A stretch of DNA of 30,863 bases, taken from Bacteroidota bacterium. Lineage in GTDB: Bacteria > Bacteroidota > Bacteroidia > Chitinophagales > Chitinophagaceae. Position numbers and translations under genes: made by a program. Each line of letters begins with the position of its first letter. Position 1 is the stretch's first letter. Below are positions 23,392-30,811 of the stretch, in pieces. The stretch lies in NCBI GenBank assembly GCA_023433265.1, contig JAEZDR010000158.1, forward strand, positions 1 through 30,863, given 5' to 3'. Below the pieces are notes generated by a model. It was given only the letters and a program-made list of their open reading frames with translations, ran no database searches and was not told the origin of the DNA.

Positions 23392-24306
23392 TCATTGTCC
23401 CCTGATTTCTATAGAACGCTTTACCTTGACTGAGCCAGCGGTCCCTGCATATCTATAATTATAACGGTAAAGACTCGCTCGCATTTCGGGATCATTCCTG
23501 CCTTCTGACAACGTTACATACTTATTCGATATCCGCATCTTATAGTTTGCTCCGTCTTTTCTTATATCGCTATGGCCTGCAGTTGGATCAAACCTAACCC
23601 ATCCTTGTTGCTTTAAATATGCTTCTGACCAGGCATGTAAAGGATTCGCAGATACTTCATGTACCACAATTCCGAACACCGATTTAGCAGGAATACCGTT
23701 GGCTCTAAGCAGGGCAACAAACAAGTCGCTATAGTCCATGCATTTGCCAACCCCGCTTTCAAGCACTTTCTCAGCGCCGATTGCCGGATTTTTCTCATAG
23801 GAGATATGTTGCTTCACATATTCAAAAGTTTCAACTACCGTCTCGATATCTGTTTTTCGTTTTAATTGCTGAGCCACGGCAATTATCTTTTCGCTTGACG
23901 CTTCTATATTCGGCTCACTTACCAGGTAATTCGCCAGATAGAGTCCATCCGAGTTTGTTTTCAAGCTTATTGAATTGTAAATGAAAAGTTTTCCTTTCAA
24001 GACAATTTTGAAATCCTTCTCCAGATCAAAAAACCGGAAAAGAACATACGAATTGTTGCCAACTGTGTAGAAGCTATCAGGTTGTACAGAAAATGAAAGA
24101 TCTTCAACCCGTTGTTTTCCATTGATTGTTGCAGGAACAACCATCCGCAGGCGTAGGCTATTGATATGTCCAACTACCTCGATTTTTAAGGTCATCTTTA
24201 GTTGTACTTCTCTTTCCTGGATCCTGGCCTGGGAAGAATCACACCTTCCTTGCTCGTCGCCTAAGCTTGTTAGGAATAAAACTGTGAAAGCAATTAGAAA
24301 TCTCAT
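23392..24306 (-). CDS. Exported transglutaminase-like protein
   Basis: A 304-residue protein with a signal peptide (ATG 24306, MRFLIAFTVLFLTSLG) and a C-terminal transglutaminase-like (cysteine protease) fold, about 140-250. The catalytic triad is all present: C189 in GVGKCMDYSDLFVALLRANG, H224 in NPLHAWSEAYL, and D240 in VRFDPTAG. The N-terminal half (about 30-135) is beta-rich, with EVVGHINSLRLRMVVPAT, similar to the domain that precedes the core in exported transglutaminase-like proteins. Such enzymes may cleave or cross-link peptides; the substrate is unknown. It is the only leftward gene in the polysaccharide locus, placed between the wzc terminator and the antiterminator leader, so it is likely transcribed on its own. 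An ATG ten codons upstream is in frame but extends a cytoplasmic-like N-terminus. Confidence 0.85.
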   Translation of the reverse strand: MRFLIAFTVLFLTSLGDEQGRCDSSQARIQEREVQLKMTLKIEVVGHINSLRLRMVVPATINGKQRVEDLSFSVQPDSFYTVGNNSYVLFRFFDLEKDFKIVLKGKLFIYNSISLKTNSDGLYLANYLVSEPNIEASSEKIIAVAQQLKRKTDIETVVETFEYVKQHISYEKNPAIGAEKVLESGVGKCMDYSDLFVALLRANGIPAKSVFGIVVHEVSANPLHAWSEAYLKQQGWVRFDPTAGHSDIRKDGANYKMRISNKYVTLSEGRNDPEMRASLYRYNYRYAGTAGSVKVKRSIEIRGQ

Positions 24307-24555
24307 GGGTTGCTGTTTTTTTATCGTTGCGGCCAAATGGCGGTATAACGTTTCAGAACAGTGCTTGCCAGCATAAATTTAATTACTGTTTGCCATTCGG
24401 TAAAGGATCTACCTGATTTATGGGATAAGAGCCTATTTGCTATAGGAGGCGGGCTTTATGAATGTTTATGCGCCGTCGAACGATCAGATTTAAGTGGTCA
24501 GTACCGTGCAGACAGCAATTAGCTCCTTTTAACTAGTCGTTATACCCTTTTTAAC

Positions 24556-24622
24556 AAATGAGGGCTGAATGAGTGAAAATCCGGTAAGACCGTCTCTTTT
24601 TTTCACACTTAAGCCTTCATTT
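24556..24622 (+). other. Leader hairpin 1 (upstream structure) before the antiterminator gene
   Basis: Sequence 24557-24579 pairs with 24600-24621: a ten-bp segment including one G-U pair at AATGAGGGCT, then A-A mismatch-type gap, and seven bp of GTGAAAA/TTTTCAC. The loop carries CGGT-AAG-ACCG and a run of Ts. It hides the candidate Shine-Dalgarno GAGGG of the small ORF. The segment 24609-24617 is shared with the alternative hairpin 24609-24658. Confidence 0.5.
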
Positions 24623-24658
24623 TCAGAACAAAATGCCAACAGATTGCTAAAGGCTTAA
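24569..24658 (+). CDS. Putative 29-residue leader peptide of the polysaccharide operon
   Basis: An ATG-initiated ORF of 29 codons plus TAA, translating to MSENPVRPSLFFTLKPSFSE then nine more residues ending NRLLKA. GAGGG lies a few bases upstream (24560-24564) and could act as Shine-Dalgarno. Its translation spans both arms of the two alternative hairpins, and its stop codon occupies the last three bases of the right arm (24656-24658). There is no codon bias toward a single amino acid that would mark a classical amino-acid attenuator (Phe and Ser are somewhat common). It is not in an annotated family; existence is inferred from position and could be chance. Confidence 0.25.
   Translation: MSENPVRPSLFFTLKPSFSEQNANRLLKA
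24609..24658 (+). other. Leader hairpin 2 (alternative structure)
   Basis: TTAAGCCTT (24609-24617) pairs perfectly with AAGGCTTAA (24650-24658); the interior holds a nested CATTTT/AAAATG pair (24618-24623 and 24630-24635, loop CAGAAC). This uses the same 24609-24617 segment as hairpin 1, so the two structures are mutually exclusive. Confidence 0.5.
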
Positions 24659-24836
24659 ATGACGTCAATGTTAAAACAGCCATTGTAACTGTTCGGAAAA
24701 TTTTGCTTTCTTCTGGATTTTTCTCATCATCAACCGAGAAGTGCACGGGGTTTGCCTTACCTCTATCGTACGACGAAAGAAGACAGGATTTAAGTTTAGA
24801 TGATTACGGTAGTAGAAAAAATTAAAAAAGTGTATT

Positions 24837-25343
24837 ATGAAAGGAAATGTTTACGAGTGGTACGTAGTTTACACAAAGCCCGGAATGGAGAAGAAGGTTG
24901 CTGGCTCATTACAGAAAAAGAACATTGAAGCTTATTGTCCGGTAAACAAGGTTGAAAGCAAATGGTGGAAGTTTAAAAAAGTAACTGAGCAACCCATATT
25001 TTCTTCTTACGTTTTTGTAAGGACCAGCGAAGCCGAGATCAAAACGCTCAGGCAAGTTCAGGGAGTGGTTAATGTTCTTTACTGGTTGGGCAAGCCTGCT
25101 GTAGTACAAGACTATGAGATAGGCAGGATCAAAAACTTCCTTACCACCCACACAAATGTGAGTGTTCAGAAGACTGCAGTTTCTTATAGCTACTCAAACA
25201 GCACCAGCCAGGTCTTCGGCTCTAAAGTTGAGCTTCCTACACTTGGTTATGCCATGGTAGCTAAAGAAGAAGCAACTGCACCAGTAATTACAATGCACGA
25301 GGCAATGCCTATGGAACAACAGCAATTATCAATTGCAGGTTAG
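24837..25343 (+). CDS. UpxY/NusG-like transcription antiterminator of a polysaccharide operon
   Basis: A 168-residue NusG paralogue of the kind that heads capsule loci in Bacteroidota (UpxY), binding RNA polymerase to let it pass terminators in its own operon. The NGN domain spans about 6-105: YEWYVVYTKPGMEKKVAGSL, IEAYCPVNKVESKWW, PIFSSYVFVRTSEAEI and VVNVLYWLGKPAVV, all clear NusG-N landmarks. The C-terminal part (about 110-168), where NusG and UpxY have a KOW domain, shows only GSKVELPTLGYAMVAKEEA and no recognisable GPFxGxxG KOW core, so it is divergent or degenerate. It starts with ATG 24837 after a 530-bp leader, and its gene ends 20 bp before a strong terminator (25363-25416) that separates it from wzx. 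Long for a NGN alone but shorter than NusG. Confidence 0.9.
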   Translation: MKGNVYEWYVVYTKPGMEKKVAGSLQKKNIEAYCPVNKVESKWWKFKKVTEQPIFSSYVFVRTSEAEIKTLRQVQGVVNVLYWLGKPAVVQDYEIGRIKNFLTTHTNVSVQKTAVSYSYSNSTSQVFGSKVELPTLGYAMVAKEEATAPVITMHEAMPMEQQQLSIAG

Positions 25344-25362
25344 TCTCGCTCATTATAAACTT

Positions 25363-25416
25363 AAACTATGTTCTCTCTTCTGCTACTTGTAGCTAAAAGG
25401 AGAACATAGTTTTTTT
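25363..25416 (+). terminator. Terminator between antiterminator gene and exopolysaccharide genes
   Basis: A perfect 13-bp stem, AAACTATGTTCTC (25363-25375) with GAGAACATAGTTT (25400-25412), capped by a 24-nt loop that itself holds GCTAC-TT-GTAGC, and followed by a run of Ts (25410-25416). The terminator begins 20 bp after the UpxY-like stop and ends 20 bp before the wzx ATG (25437). It should stop much of the transcript unless antitermination occurs. Confidence 0.85.
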
Positions 25417-25436
25417 AAATAACAGCCGGTATCAAT

Positions 25437-26771
25437 ATGAGCTTTGCAGACGGAACCAGGAAGCGGACTTTATCAAACTTTCTCTCACTATCAGTATTAC
25501 AGCTAGGCAACTATGTGTTGCCAATGATTACGCTGCCTATCATCTCCCGCATTATTGGCCCGGAAAACTACGGAGCTATTAACTATGCCTTTGCATTTGT
25601 TGGTTACTTTATCATGTTTATTAATGCAGGCTTTGACCTTTACGGTACAAGATTAATTGTATCGTACAACGGCGACCAGGAAAAGATCAGCCAACTCTTT
25701 AGCAAGATAACATTCGCCAAAACCTACAGCCTGTTGATAGCAACGGTTGCATTTAGTATAGCAGTGGTGGCCATTCCACAGGTTCGGGAATATTGGCTGG
25801 TTCACGTATTTACTTATCTCATGTGTGTAGGTTGGGTATTAAACCCCAGCTGGTTTTATAATGGTATGCAGGACGCAAAGCGATATGCAATGTTCAGTTT
25901 TGTGTCTAAAGTGTTGTTCTCAGTAGCAGTTGTATTGATGGTTAGAGAAAAAGGCGACTATCTCTACCACCCTCTTATCACGAGCGTGGCCCACATCCTT
26001 GTGTCCTACATTTCGTTTCGGTGGGCTATAAAGAAGTTCAACGTCAGGCTGGTATGGGTAAAGTTCAAAGATGTTATTCAAACGCTGAAGGAAAACAGTA
26101 ATCTTTCTCTTACCTGGTGGATTACTAATCAATCTTCATCTAGTGGAATCATCATAGCAGGCTTTCTCATCAGTGCGGCAGCTTTAGGTAATTATTCAGC
26201 AGCATTGCGCATGGTGATGATTGTATTGTCCGTGGTTTCGATGCCTTTGAATACGGTTCTCTTCCCGGTGATTGGCAAATCATTTTCTTCCGGAAAGTCA
26301 GAAGGGCTGGAGCAGGTAAACAGGATATTCCCTTATTTGTTTATACTGGCCGGCGCTATGTGCCTGGGCACCTGGCTGGTGGCCGAGCCGCTTATGTTGC
26401 TATTCTTTGGCGATCAGTTCGCTGACTCGATCCCGCTGCTTAAAATAATGAGTCTTGTCTTGTTGTTTTCAACCATTAATGGAGCTTTTGGCCAGCAGGT
26501 AATGCTCAATCTGAAAAAGGATAAGGCATATACACGTTTTATATTGGGAGGTTTTCTTTTAAATATAATGCTTCTTGTATTGTTGATTCCCGTTTATGGC
26601 GCCATGGGAGCAGCCATTGCTTGGCCCGCGTCAGAACTCGTTGTATTCTGTTGTTACCTTGTTTATTTCAGGCGGCAAAATTTGCGGGTATTTCAATACG
26701 AATATTACCGACCCAACTTCATTGTTAGTAATGCGGCAAAGCTTTTGTCTATACGGAAGAAAGCTTTATAG
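25437..26771 (+). CDS. wzx: Polysaccharide flippase, Wzx-like
   Basis: Inner-membrane flippase of 444 residues with about 12 hydrophobic segments, moving undecaprenyl-linked repeat units across the membrane. It begins with a polybasic N-terminus, then SNFLSLSVLQLGNYVLPMIT and LPIISRIIGPENYGAINYAFAF, the highly typical 'LP...R.lG.e.yG' first loop of Wzx/RfbX proteins, and GFDLYGTRLIV for TM2. A later 'LVLLFSTINGAFGQQVML' region and the PVYGAMGAAIAWPASELVV stretch complete the MOP family pattern. ATG 25437 sits 20 bp after a strong terminator. It is the first biosynthetic gene of block two and is followed 15 bp later by the deacetylase gene. Confidence 0.92.
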   Translation: MSFADGTRKRTLSNFLSLSVLQLGNYVLPMITLPIISRIIGPENYGAINYAFAFVGYFIMFINAGFDLYGTRLIVSYNGDQEKISQLFSKITFAKTYSLLIATVAFSIAVVAIPQVREYWLVHVFTYLMCVGWVLNPSWFYNGMQDAKRYAMFSFVSKVLFSVAVVLMVREKGDYLYHPLITSVAHILVSYISFRWAIKKFNVRLVWVKFKDVIQTLKENSNLSLTWWITNQSSSSGIIIAGFLISAAALGNYSAALRMVMIVLSVVSMPLNTVLFPVIGKSFSSGKSEGLEQVNRIFPYLFILAGAMCLGTWLVAEPLMLLFFGDQFADSIPLLKIMSLVLLFSTINGAFGQQVMLNLKKDKAYTRFILGGFLLNIMLLVLLIPVYGAMGAAIAWPASELVVFCCYLVYFRRQNLRVFQYEYYRPNFIVSNAAKLLSIRKKAL

Positions 26772-26786
26772 CACCAAATCATCGTT

Positions 26787-27422
26787 ATGTTCTATTTCGT
26801 AAAGAAGCCGGTATGGCTTAGGAAATTTTATGGAGATGCCACCTGGCAGGTAGCAACTACGGATAAGGTTTTGTACCTGACTTTTGATGATGGCCCCGAC
26901 CCTGAAGCTACTCCATTTGTGTTGGAGCAGTTAGAGAAGTACAACGCGAAAGCAACTTTCTTCTGCATCGGCAGGAATGTTGAGCAGCATCAACAACTGT
27001 TTGCGGAAGTTGTGTCACAGGGGCACGCTGTGGGCAACCACACCTATTCCCATATTGATGGATGGAAGACGAACAACAAGAAATATTTTTCTGATATCGC
27101 CACGGCTTCTTCGCTTATACAATCCGACCTCTTCAGGCCGCCCTATGGGCATGTTACCTGGAGGCAGGTTAACCTTCTTAAGAACAATGAGCAGCCGCTT
27201 CGTACTTTTTTATGGAGCGTATTAAGTGCTGACTTTGACGAGAATACACCTGAGGAAAAGTGTCTTTACAACGTTACCACTCATGCCGGCGAGGGAGATA
27301 TAGTCCTCTTCCACGACAGTAAAGGGGCAATGAAAAACCTTCGGTATGCACTTCCGAGAGTGCTTCAACACTATACACAGCAAGGCTTCCGGTTCCAGGC
27401 TTTACCCCAGGTACAGCCTTAA
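26787..27422 (+). CDS. Polysaccharide deacetylase, NodB homology
   Basis: A 211-residue carbohydrate esterase family 4 enzyme that likely removes N-acetyl groups from polysaccharide. All NodB motifs are present: TFDDGPDPEATP (32-43; catalytic base D34 and metal ligand D35), HTYSH (85-89; metal ligands H85 and H89), RPPYG (117-121), and later SVLSADFDENTPEE (motif 4 region) and DIVLFHDS with the H of motif 5. The N-terminus, MFYFVKKPVWLRKFYGD, is not a signal peptide, so it is either cytoplasmic, acting on lipid-linked intermediates, or exported by an unusual route. Placed between wzx and wzy, so its substrate is likely an exopolysaccharide building block. Confidence 0.9.
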   Translation: MFYFVKKPVWLRKFYGDATWQVATTDKVLYLTFDDGPDPEATPFVLEQLEKYNAKATFFCIGRNVEQHQQLFAEVVSQGHAVGNHTYSHIDGWKTNNKKYFSDIATASSLIQSDLFRPPYGHVTWRQVNLLKNNEQPLRTFLWSVLSADFDENTPEEKCLYNVTTHAGEGDIVLFHDSKGAMKNLRYALPRVLQHYTQQGFRFQALPQVQP

Positions 27423-27471
27423 CTGGCAGCAGCTTTGCTATTAACAGGATAGAAACAGTGAGTTAAGAGAT

Positions 27472-28821
27472 ATGCGAGCAACTTCCATCAACATTCCACA
27501 GGATTATTTGCAGAAACCGGCGTATAGTTATACGGGGCCGCTTGTGGGATTCATTGTAGGCGAACTCAACCTGTTCTTCCTGCTGTTTCCTTTTCCCAGC
27601 TTCTTTGTAACGTTTGGTAAATGGATCAACTTCACGGGGTTAACAAATTCCATCACCTCTGTCATGGTGCTGGTTTCATTGGCTTACCTGGTGGTAACTG
27701 TCCGTAAGTTCCGCATTAGCTGGGCAATGGCAAGTACAATGTTCATTCTATGTGCTTACCTTATTCTTTCTTACACCTGGGTTGACGGGCCCATGAAGGA
27801 CGATGCAAGGGCATACATCATGCGCACAGTGCTCACATCTTTGCAATGCCTAGCCATCGTAAAAGTATTTTTCGAAAAGGGAGAGGAGCATGTATTTGAT
27901 GTGCTAAAACGCATTGCAATTATTATATGTATTCTTAGTACTTTATCAATCGCTATTTTCCCTGCTGAGTCTAGCTGGGATGTGGATGATACTGGCAGAA
28001 AACAGGCTTTCTTTTCCTCGCCAAACAATCTCGGCCAGTTCTTGTCATTTGCTTTTCTTATTATCAATTTCTATAAGCGCACAGAATTCAAGTGGTATAT
28101 AGTTGTATTGCTAAATGCTATGATTGTTTACCAGGTGATGGGCTGTGACAGTAAAACATCTCTCACGGGTGGTTTATTGTGCTTTGCTCTGTTTCATTTA
28201 AGGTTCCTGATAAGACCTTTTCTCATATTTGTTGTGTGCGCTGGTATGTACCTTCCTTATTGGACAAAAGCATTCGCGCCGGGCGAAGCGGAAAAAATAG
28301 AATTTGCTGAAAGGGATATGACGTTTACCGGCCGAAGCGACGTATGGCATATCATGATCAATGATCAAACAGATTATGGGAAGAAACTCCTGGGCTTTGG
28401 CGGTGGCGGATACTGGGGCGAAAAAGACTATCACCCAAAGTCAAGAATGACGGAACTGGATTGGGAGCCTCACCAGGGGCACAATGGCTACCTCGATATC
28501 CAGTTGATGGGAGGCGCAATTGGGTTGATACTGTTGATAGTATTTCTCTATCACTACTTCACTAACATATTCAAGGTGCTGAACAATGAGAACATTTTTA
28601 TGTTGTTCATGTCCGTCATCTTTTGCATAAACAATATTACGGAGTCAAGCTTCTTCAGAACCAAGCACTTCTTTTATGTCTTGCTGTTGCTCATCTTCTG
28701 GTATACTAATCTAAAAGCGGTGAGCTTACAGCGAAAGGCAAAAGAAGAAGATGACGAGGCTGCTGAAGAACAATTGGAGACGGCAACCGACAATTCAGGT
28801 TATAAATTAAAGACAATATGA
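27472..28821 (+). CDS. O-antigen ligase/polymerase family membrane protein (Wzy-like)
   Basis: Inner-membrane protein of 449 residues with about 11 hydrophobic segments. The large periplasmic loop, near 270-340, contains TFTGRSDVWHIMIND and, after it, EPHQGHNGYLDIQLMGG, the G-R-x-x-x-W and H-N-x-x-L motifs that mark the Wzy_C/WaaL polymerase-ligase family. The C-terminus is an acidic hydrophilic tail (KEEDDEAAEEQLETATD). In a Wzx/Wzy-type locus this is most likely the polymerase that joins repeat units, though ligase and polymerase are hard to tell apart by sequence. The stop overlaps the next gene's ATG (ATGA), so translation is coupled. Confidence 0.88.
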   Translation: MRATSINIPQDYLQKPAYSYTGPLVGFIVGELNLFFLLFPFPSFFVTFGKWINFTGLTNSITSVMVLVSLAYLVVTVRKFRISWAMASTMFILCAYLILSYTWVDGPMKDDARAYIMRTVLTSLQCLAIVKVFFEKGEEHVFDVLKRIAIIICILSTLSIAIFPAESSWDVDDTGRKQAFFSSPNNLGQFLSFAFLIINFYKRTEFKWYIVVLLNAMIVYQVMGCDSKTSLTGGLLCFALFHLRFLIRPFLIFVVCAGMYLPYWTKAFAPGEAEKIEFAERDMTFTGRSDVWHIMINDQTDYGKKLLGFGGGGYWGEKDYHPKSRMTELDWEPHQGHNGYLDIQLMGGAIGLILLIVFLYHYFTNIFKVLNNENIFMLFMSVIFCINNITESSFFRTKHFFYVLLLLIFWYTNLKAVSLQRKAKEEDDEAAEEQLETATDNSGYKLKTI

Positions 28822-29678
28822 AAGGGATATCTGCAGTAGTAGCAACATTAAACCGCAAGGACGAGTTGGAACGGTTGTTCTGCTCCATTCTTGATAACGA
28901 TATTAAGGAGCTTGAGCTCGTTATAGTTGACCAGAATACAAATGGCTTGATAGATGGCCTTATTGCCTCTTACCGGGACAGGCTGGACATCAACCATATT
29001 AAAATGACTGAAGCAAATCAGAGTAAAGCAAGAAACCTGGGTGCGTCACACGCTAAATACCCGGTTATTTGTTTCCCTGACGATGACTGTTGGTACGACA
29101 GCCGTTCCCTTCAGCATGTCCAAACTTACTTTGAGGCTAATGAAGACACAGACTTATTGGTCATCAACTGGAGGCAGAATCCGATAGTGCACAACGACTC
29201 ATTTCCGTTAACAAAAAAAGAGGTATTCACATTCCGGTCTGTTGGGTATGTTACCTATGTCCTGTTCTTCAATAAGGGCGTTTTTGCTAAGCTAGGTGGA
29301 TTCATGGAAACCATTGGTATTGGCAAATTTATAGGCGGAGGAGAAGACTCTGAATTAACCTTTAGGGCAATCAGTAACAACCTGAGAGTTTATTACCATG
29401 CAGGTATTCATGTGCATCATAAATATATTCCGGTAACCAACAGGGATCTGCCGGTGATACGGGCAAGGCAACGTGCCATGGGTTTGATGTATGCAAAGTA
29501 TGATATACCGCGCTACGTAGTATTGAAAGGACTAACAGCACCTTTGGTAAAGGCGGCTTTTTGTATGAATATCAAAAAGGCGCGCGAGTACTATAATATG
29601 TTTCTTGGCCGGAAGGAAGGCTATATCTATGGCTTGAAAAACCGCGCGAACGAAAGTGGTGCATTAATTTATTCATAA
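28818..29678 (+). CDS. Glycosyltransferase family 2
   Basis: Cytoplasmic inverting glycosyltransferase of 286 residues with a GT-A fold. ISAVVATLNRKDELERLFCS (about 4-23) is the GT2 nucleotide-binding start, VDQNTNGL comes next, and NQSKARNLGAS precedes the DxD-like FPDDDC with D88-D90. A downstream GGFMETIGIGKFIGGGEDSE region includes the catalytic-base ED near residues 177-178. It likely adds one sugar to the lipid-linked repeat unit of the locus; donor and acceptor are unknown. Coupled by ATGA overlap with the wzy-like gene, and 17 bp before the next glycosyltransferase. Confidence 0.9.
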   Translation: MKGISAVVATLNRKDELERLFCSILDNDIKELELVIVDQNTNGLIDGLIASYRDRLDINHIKMTEANQSKARNLGASHAKYPVICFPDDDCWYDSRSLQHVQTYFEANEDTDLLVINWRQNPIVHNDSFPLTKKEVFTFRSVGYVTYVLFFNKGVFAKLGGFMETIGIGKFIGGGEDSELTFRAISNNLRVYYHAGIHVHHKYIPVTNRDLPVIRARQRAMGLMYAKYDIPRYVVLKGLTAPLVKAAFCMNIKKAREYYNMFLGRKEGYIYGLKNRANESGALIYS

Positions 29679-29695
29679 CCTGCAGAACACGATAC

Positions 29696-30811
29696 ATGGA
29701 AAAAAACTACTTAATCTACACAACAGTTACTGTTTGGGACGAGCCTCCCCGCGCACGCCACCAGGTGGCAAACGAACTGAAAGAAGATGGTGTTGTTTAT
29801 TTTGTTGAAACAAACAAAGTGGGTAAGCCACGCATCGAGTTGCGTAAGGCTGAAGATAATGTAGTTGTTATAACGCCCTACTTTCCGGTCGTGTACAAAG
29901 CAAGGTATCGCACGCCTGTTTTAAATGAGATCTATCACAAATGGTTGTTGAAGAAGATTAAACAGCTGGAAGTTGATTTTGATATAGTAGTAACCTTTGA
30001 CTATACAGCGCCGGGCATCCACGACTATTTTGATAATGTATTATTCTATTGTGTTGACGATAATGTAGGGAGTGGAAATTTTAATCCTTTCTTTATTAAT
30101 TATTACCACACACGAACTGAAGCAGCGGTAGCCAGGAAAGCAAAGGTTTGCATTTGTTCATCAGATTATATGGGTAAGAAGATTGGCGCTTATAACCCGA
30201 ATACCTATGTAGTGCCACTGGGGGCTCCGCAAATTGACGTGGGCGGCCTGCAACTAAAAGAGAAACAAGATCAACTACCTACCTTAGGCCTTGTAGGCTA
30301 TCTTGATCAAAAAAATGTGGACATGAACCTCATCTGCCAGTTGATGGAGAAGTTCAGGTTAATATTCATAGGACCTGTAAGTGAGGTTAACAAAGAGAAA
30401 CTAGCTATCTATCCTAACGCTGAGTTTGTTGGACCTAAAACCGGAGAGGCGCTTTACGATTCGCTTCGCCGGGCCGACGTATGCATTGCGCCATACGATC
30501 CGGCAAAGCTCAACAAAGGGGCAACACCTAATAAGTTATGGCTATACCTTGCATTGGGCAAACCATGCGTGGTAACCAATATGCCAAACATAGCCAACTG
30601 GGACCTGGGTGATAAACTGGTTTACAGGTGTGAAAACAAAGACTTTATTCAACGATGCTTAGACGCTTATTGCGACGACAATCCGGAGCTTGCCCTGGCG
30701 CGTGTGGAATTGGCCAGGAACAACAGTTGGAAACATAGGGTTGAACAGGTGAAAAACTTGTTTTACAGTAAGGTGGATGCTCCGGCAGCTCCGGGAGCGT
30801 TAGCAGCTTAA
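29696..30811 (+). CDS. Glycosyltransferase, GT4/GT1-like (TuaH-like)
   Basis: Cytoplasmic GT-B glycosyltransferase of 371 residues. The N-terminal Rossmann half begins NYLIYTTVTVWDEPPRARHQ, with VVTFDYTAPGIHDYF and CVDDNVGSGNF further on. The C-terminal half has LPTLGLVGYLDQKNVDMNLI, FRLIFIGPVS and, at the donor site, GATPNKLWLYLALGKPCVVT, which replaces the classical E-x7-E of GT4 with P-N-K-x-x-x-Y-x-A; this pattern occurs in TuaH-like and related enzymes. Sugar specificity is unknown. It begins 17 bp after the GT2 gene, so it belongs to the same operon. The 52 bp after its stop show no start codon or terminator, and the operon may continue off the window. Confidence 0.88.
   Translation: MEKNYLIYTTVTVWDEPPRARHQVANELKEDGVVYFVETNKVGKPRIELRKAEDNVVVITPYFPVVYKARYRTPVLNEIYHKWLLKKIKQLEVDFDIVVTFDYTAPGIHDYFDNVLFYCVDDNVGSGNFNPFFINYYHTRTEAAVARKAKVCICSSDYMGKKIGAYNPNTYVVPLGAPQIDVGGLQLKEKQDQLPTLGLVGYLDQKNVDMNLICQLMEKFRLIFIGPVSEVNKEKLAIYPNAEFVGPKTGEALYDSLRRADVCIAPYDPAKLNKGATPNKLWLYLALGKPCVVTNMPNIANWDLGDKLVYRCENKDFIQRCLDAYCDDNPELALARVELARNNSWKHRVEQVKNLFYSKVDAPAAPGALAA

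Larger units (their letters stand above)
24307..24836 (+). promoter_or_regulatory. Long noncoding leader region of the polysaccharide block two
   Basis: A 530-bp space between the divergent transglutaminase gene and the antiterminator gene contains no long ORF. It holds the alternative hairpins and small ORF described at 24556-24658. No exact TAnnTTTG -7 box was found on the plus strand; TTACTGTTTG (near 24384) is a weak candidate with 3 bases in the spacer. The palindrome TCGTACGA sits near 24767-24774. The segment 24659-24836 has no further structure that I can support. Confidence 0.5.

Noticed and set aside
24582..24603. CGGT-AAG-ACCG plus T-run as a stand-alone intrinsic terminator
   Set aside because: A four-bp stem with a three-base loop is too weak; the T-run is better explained as part of the larger leader hairpin.
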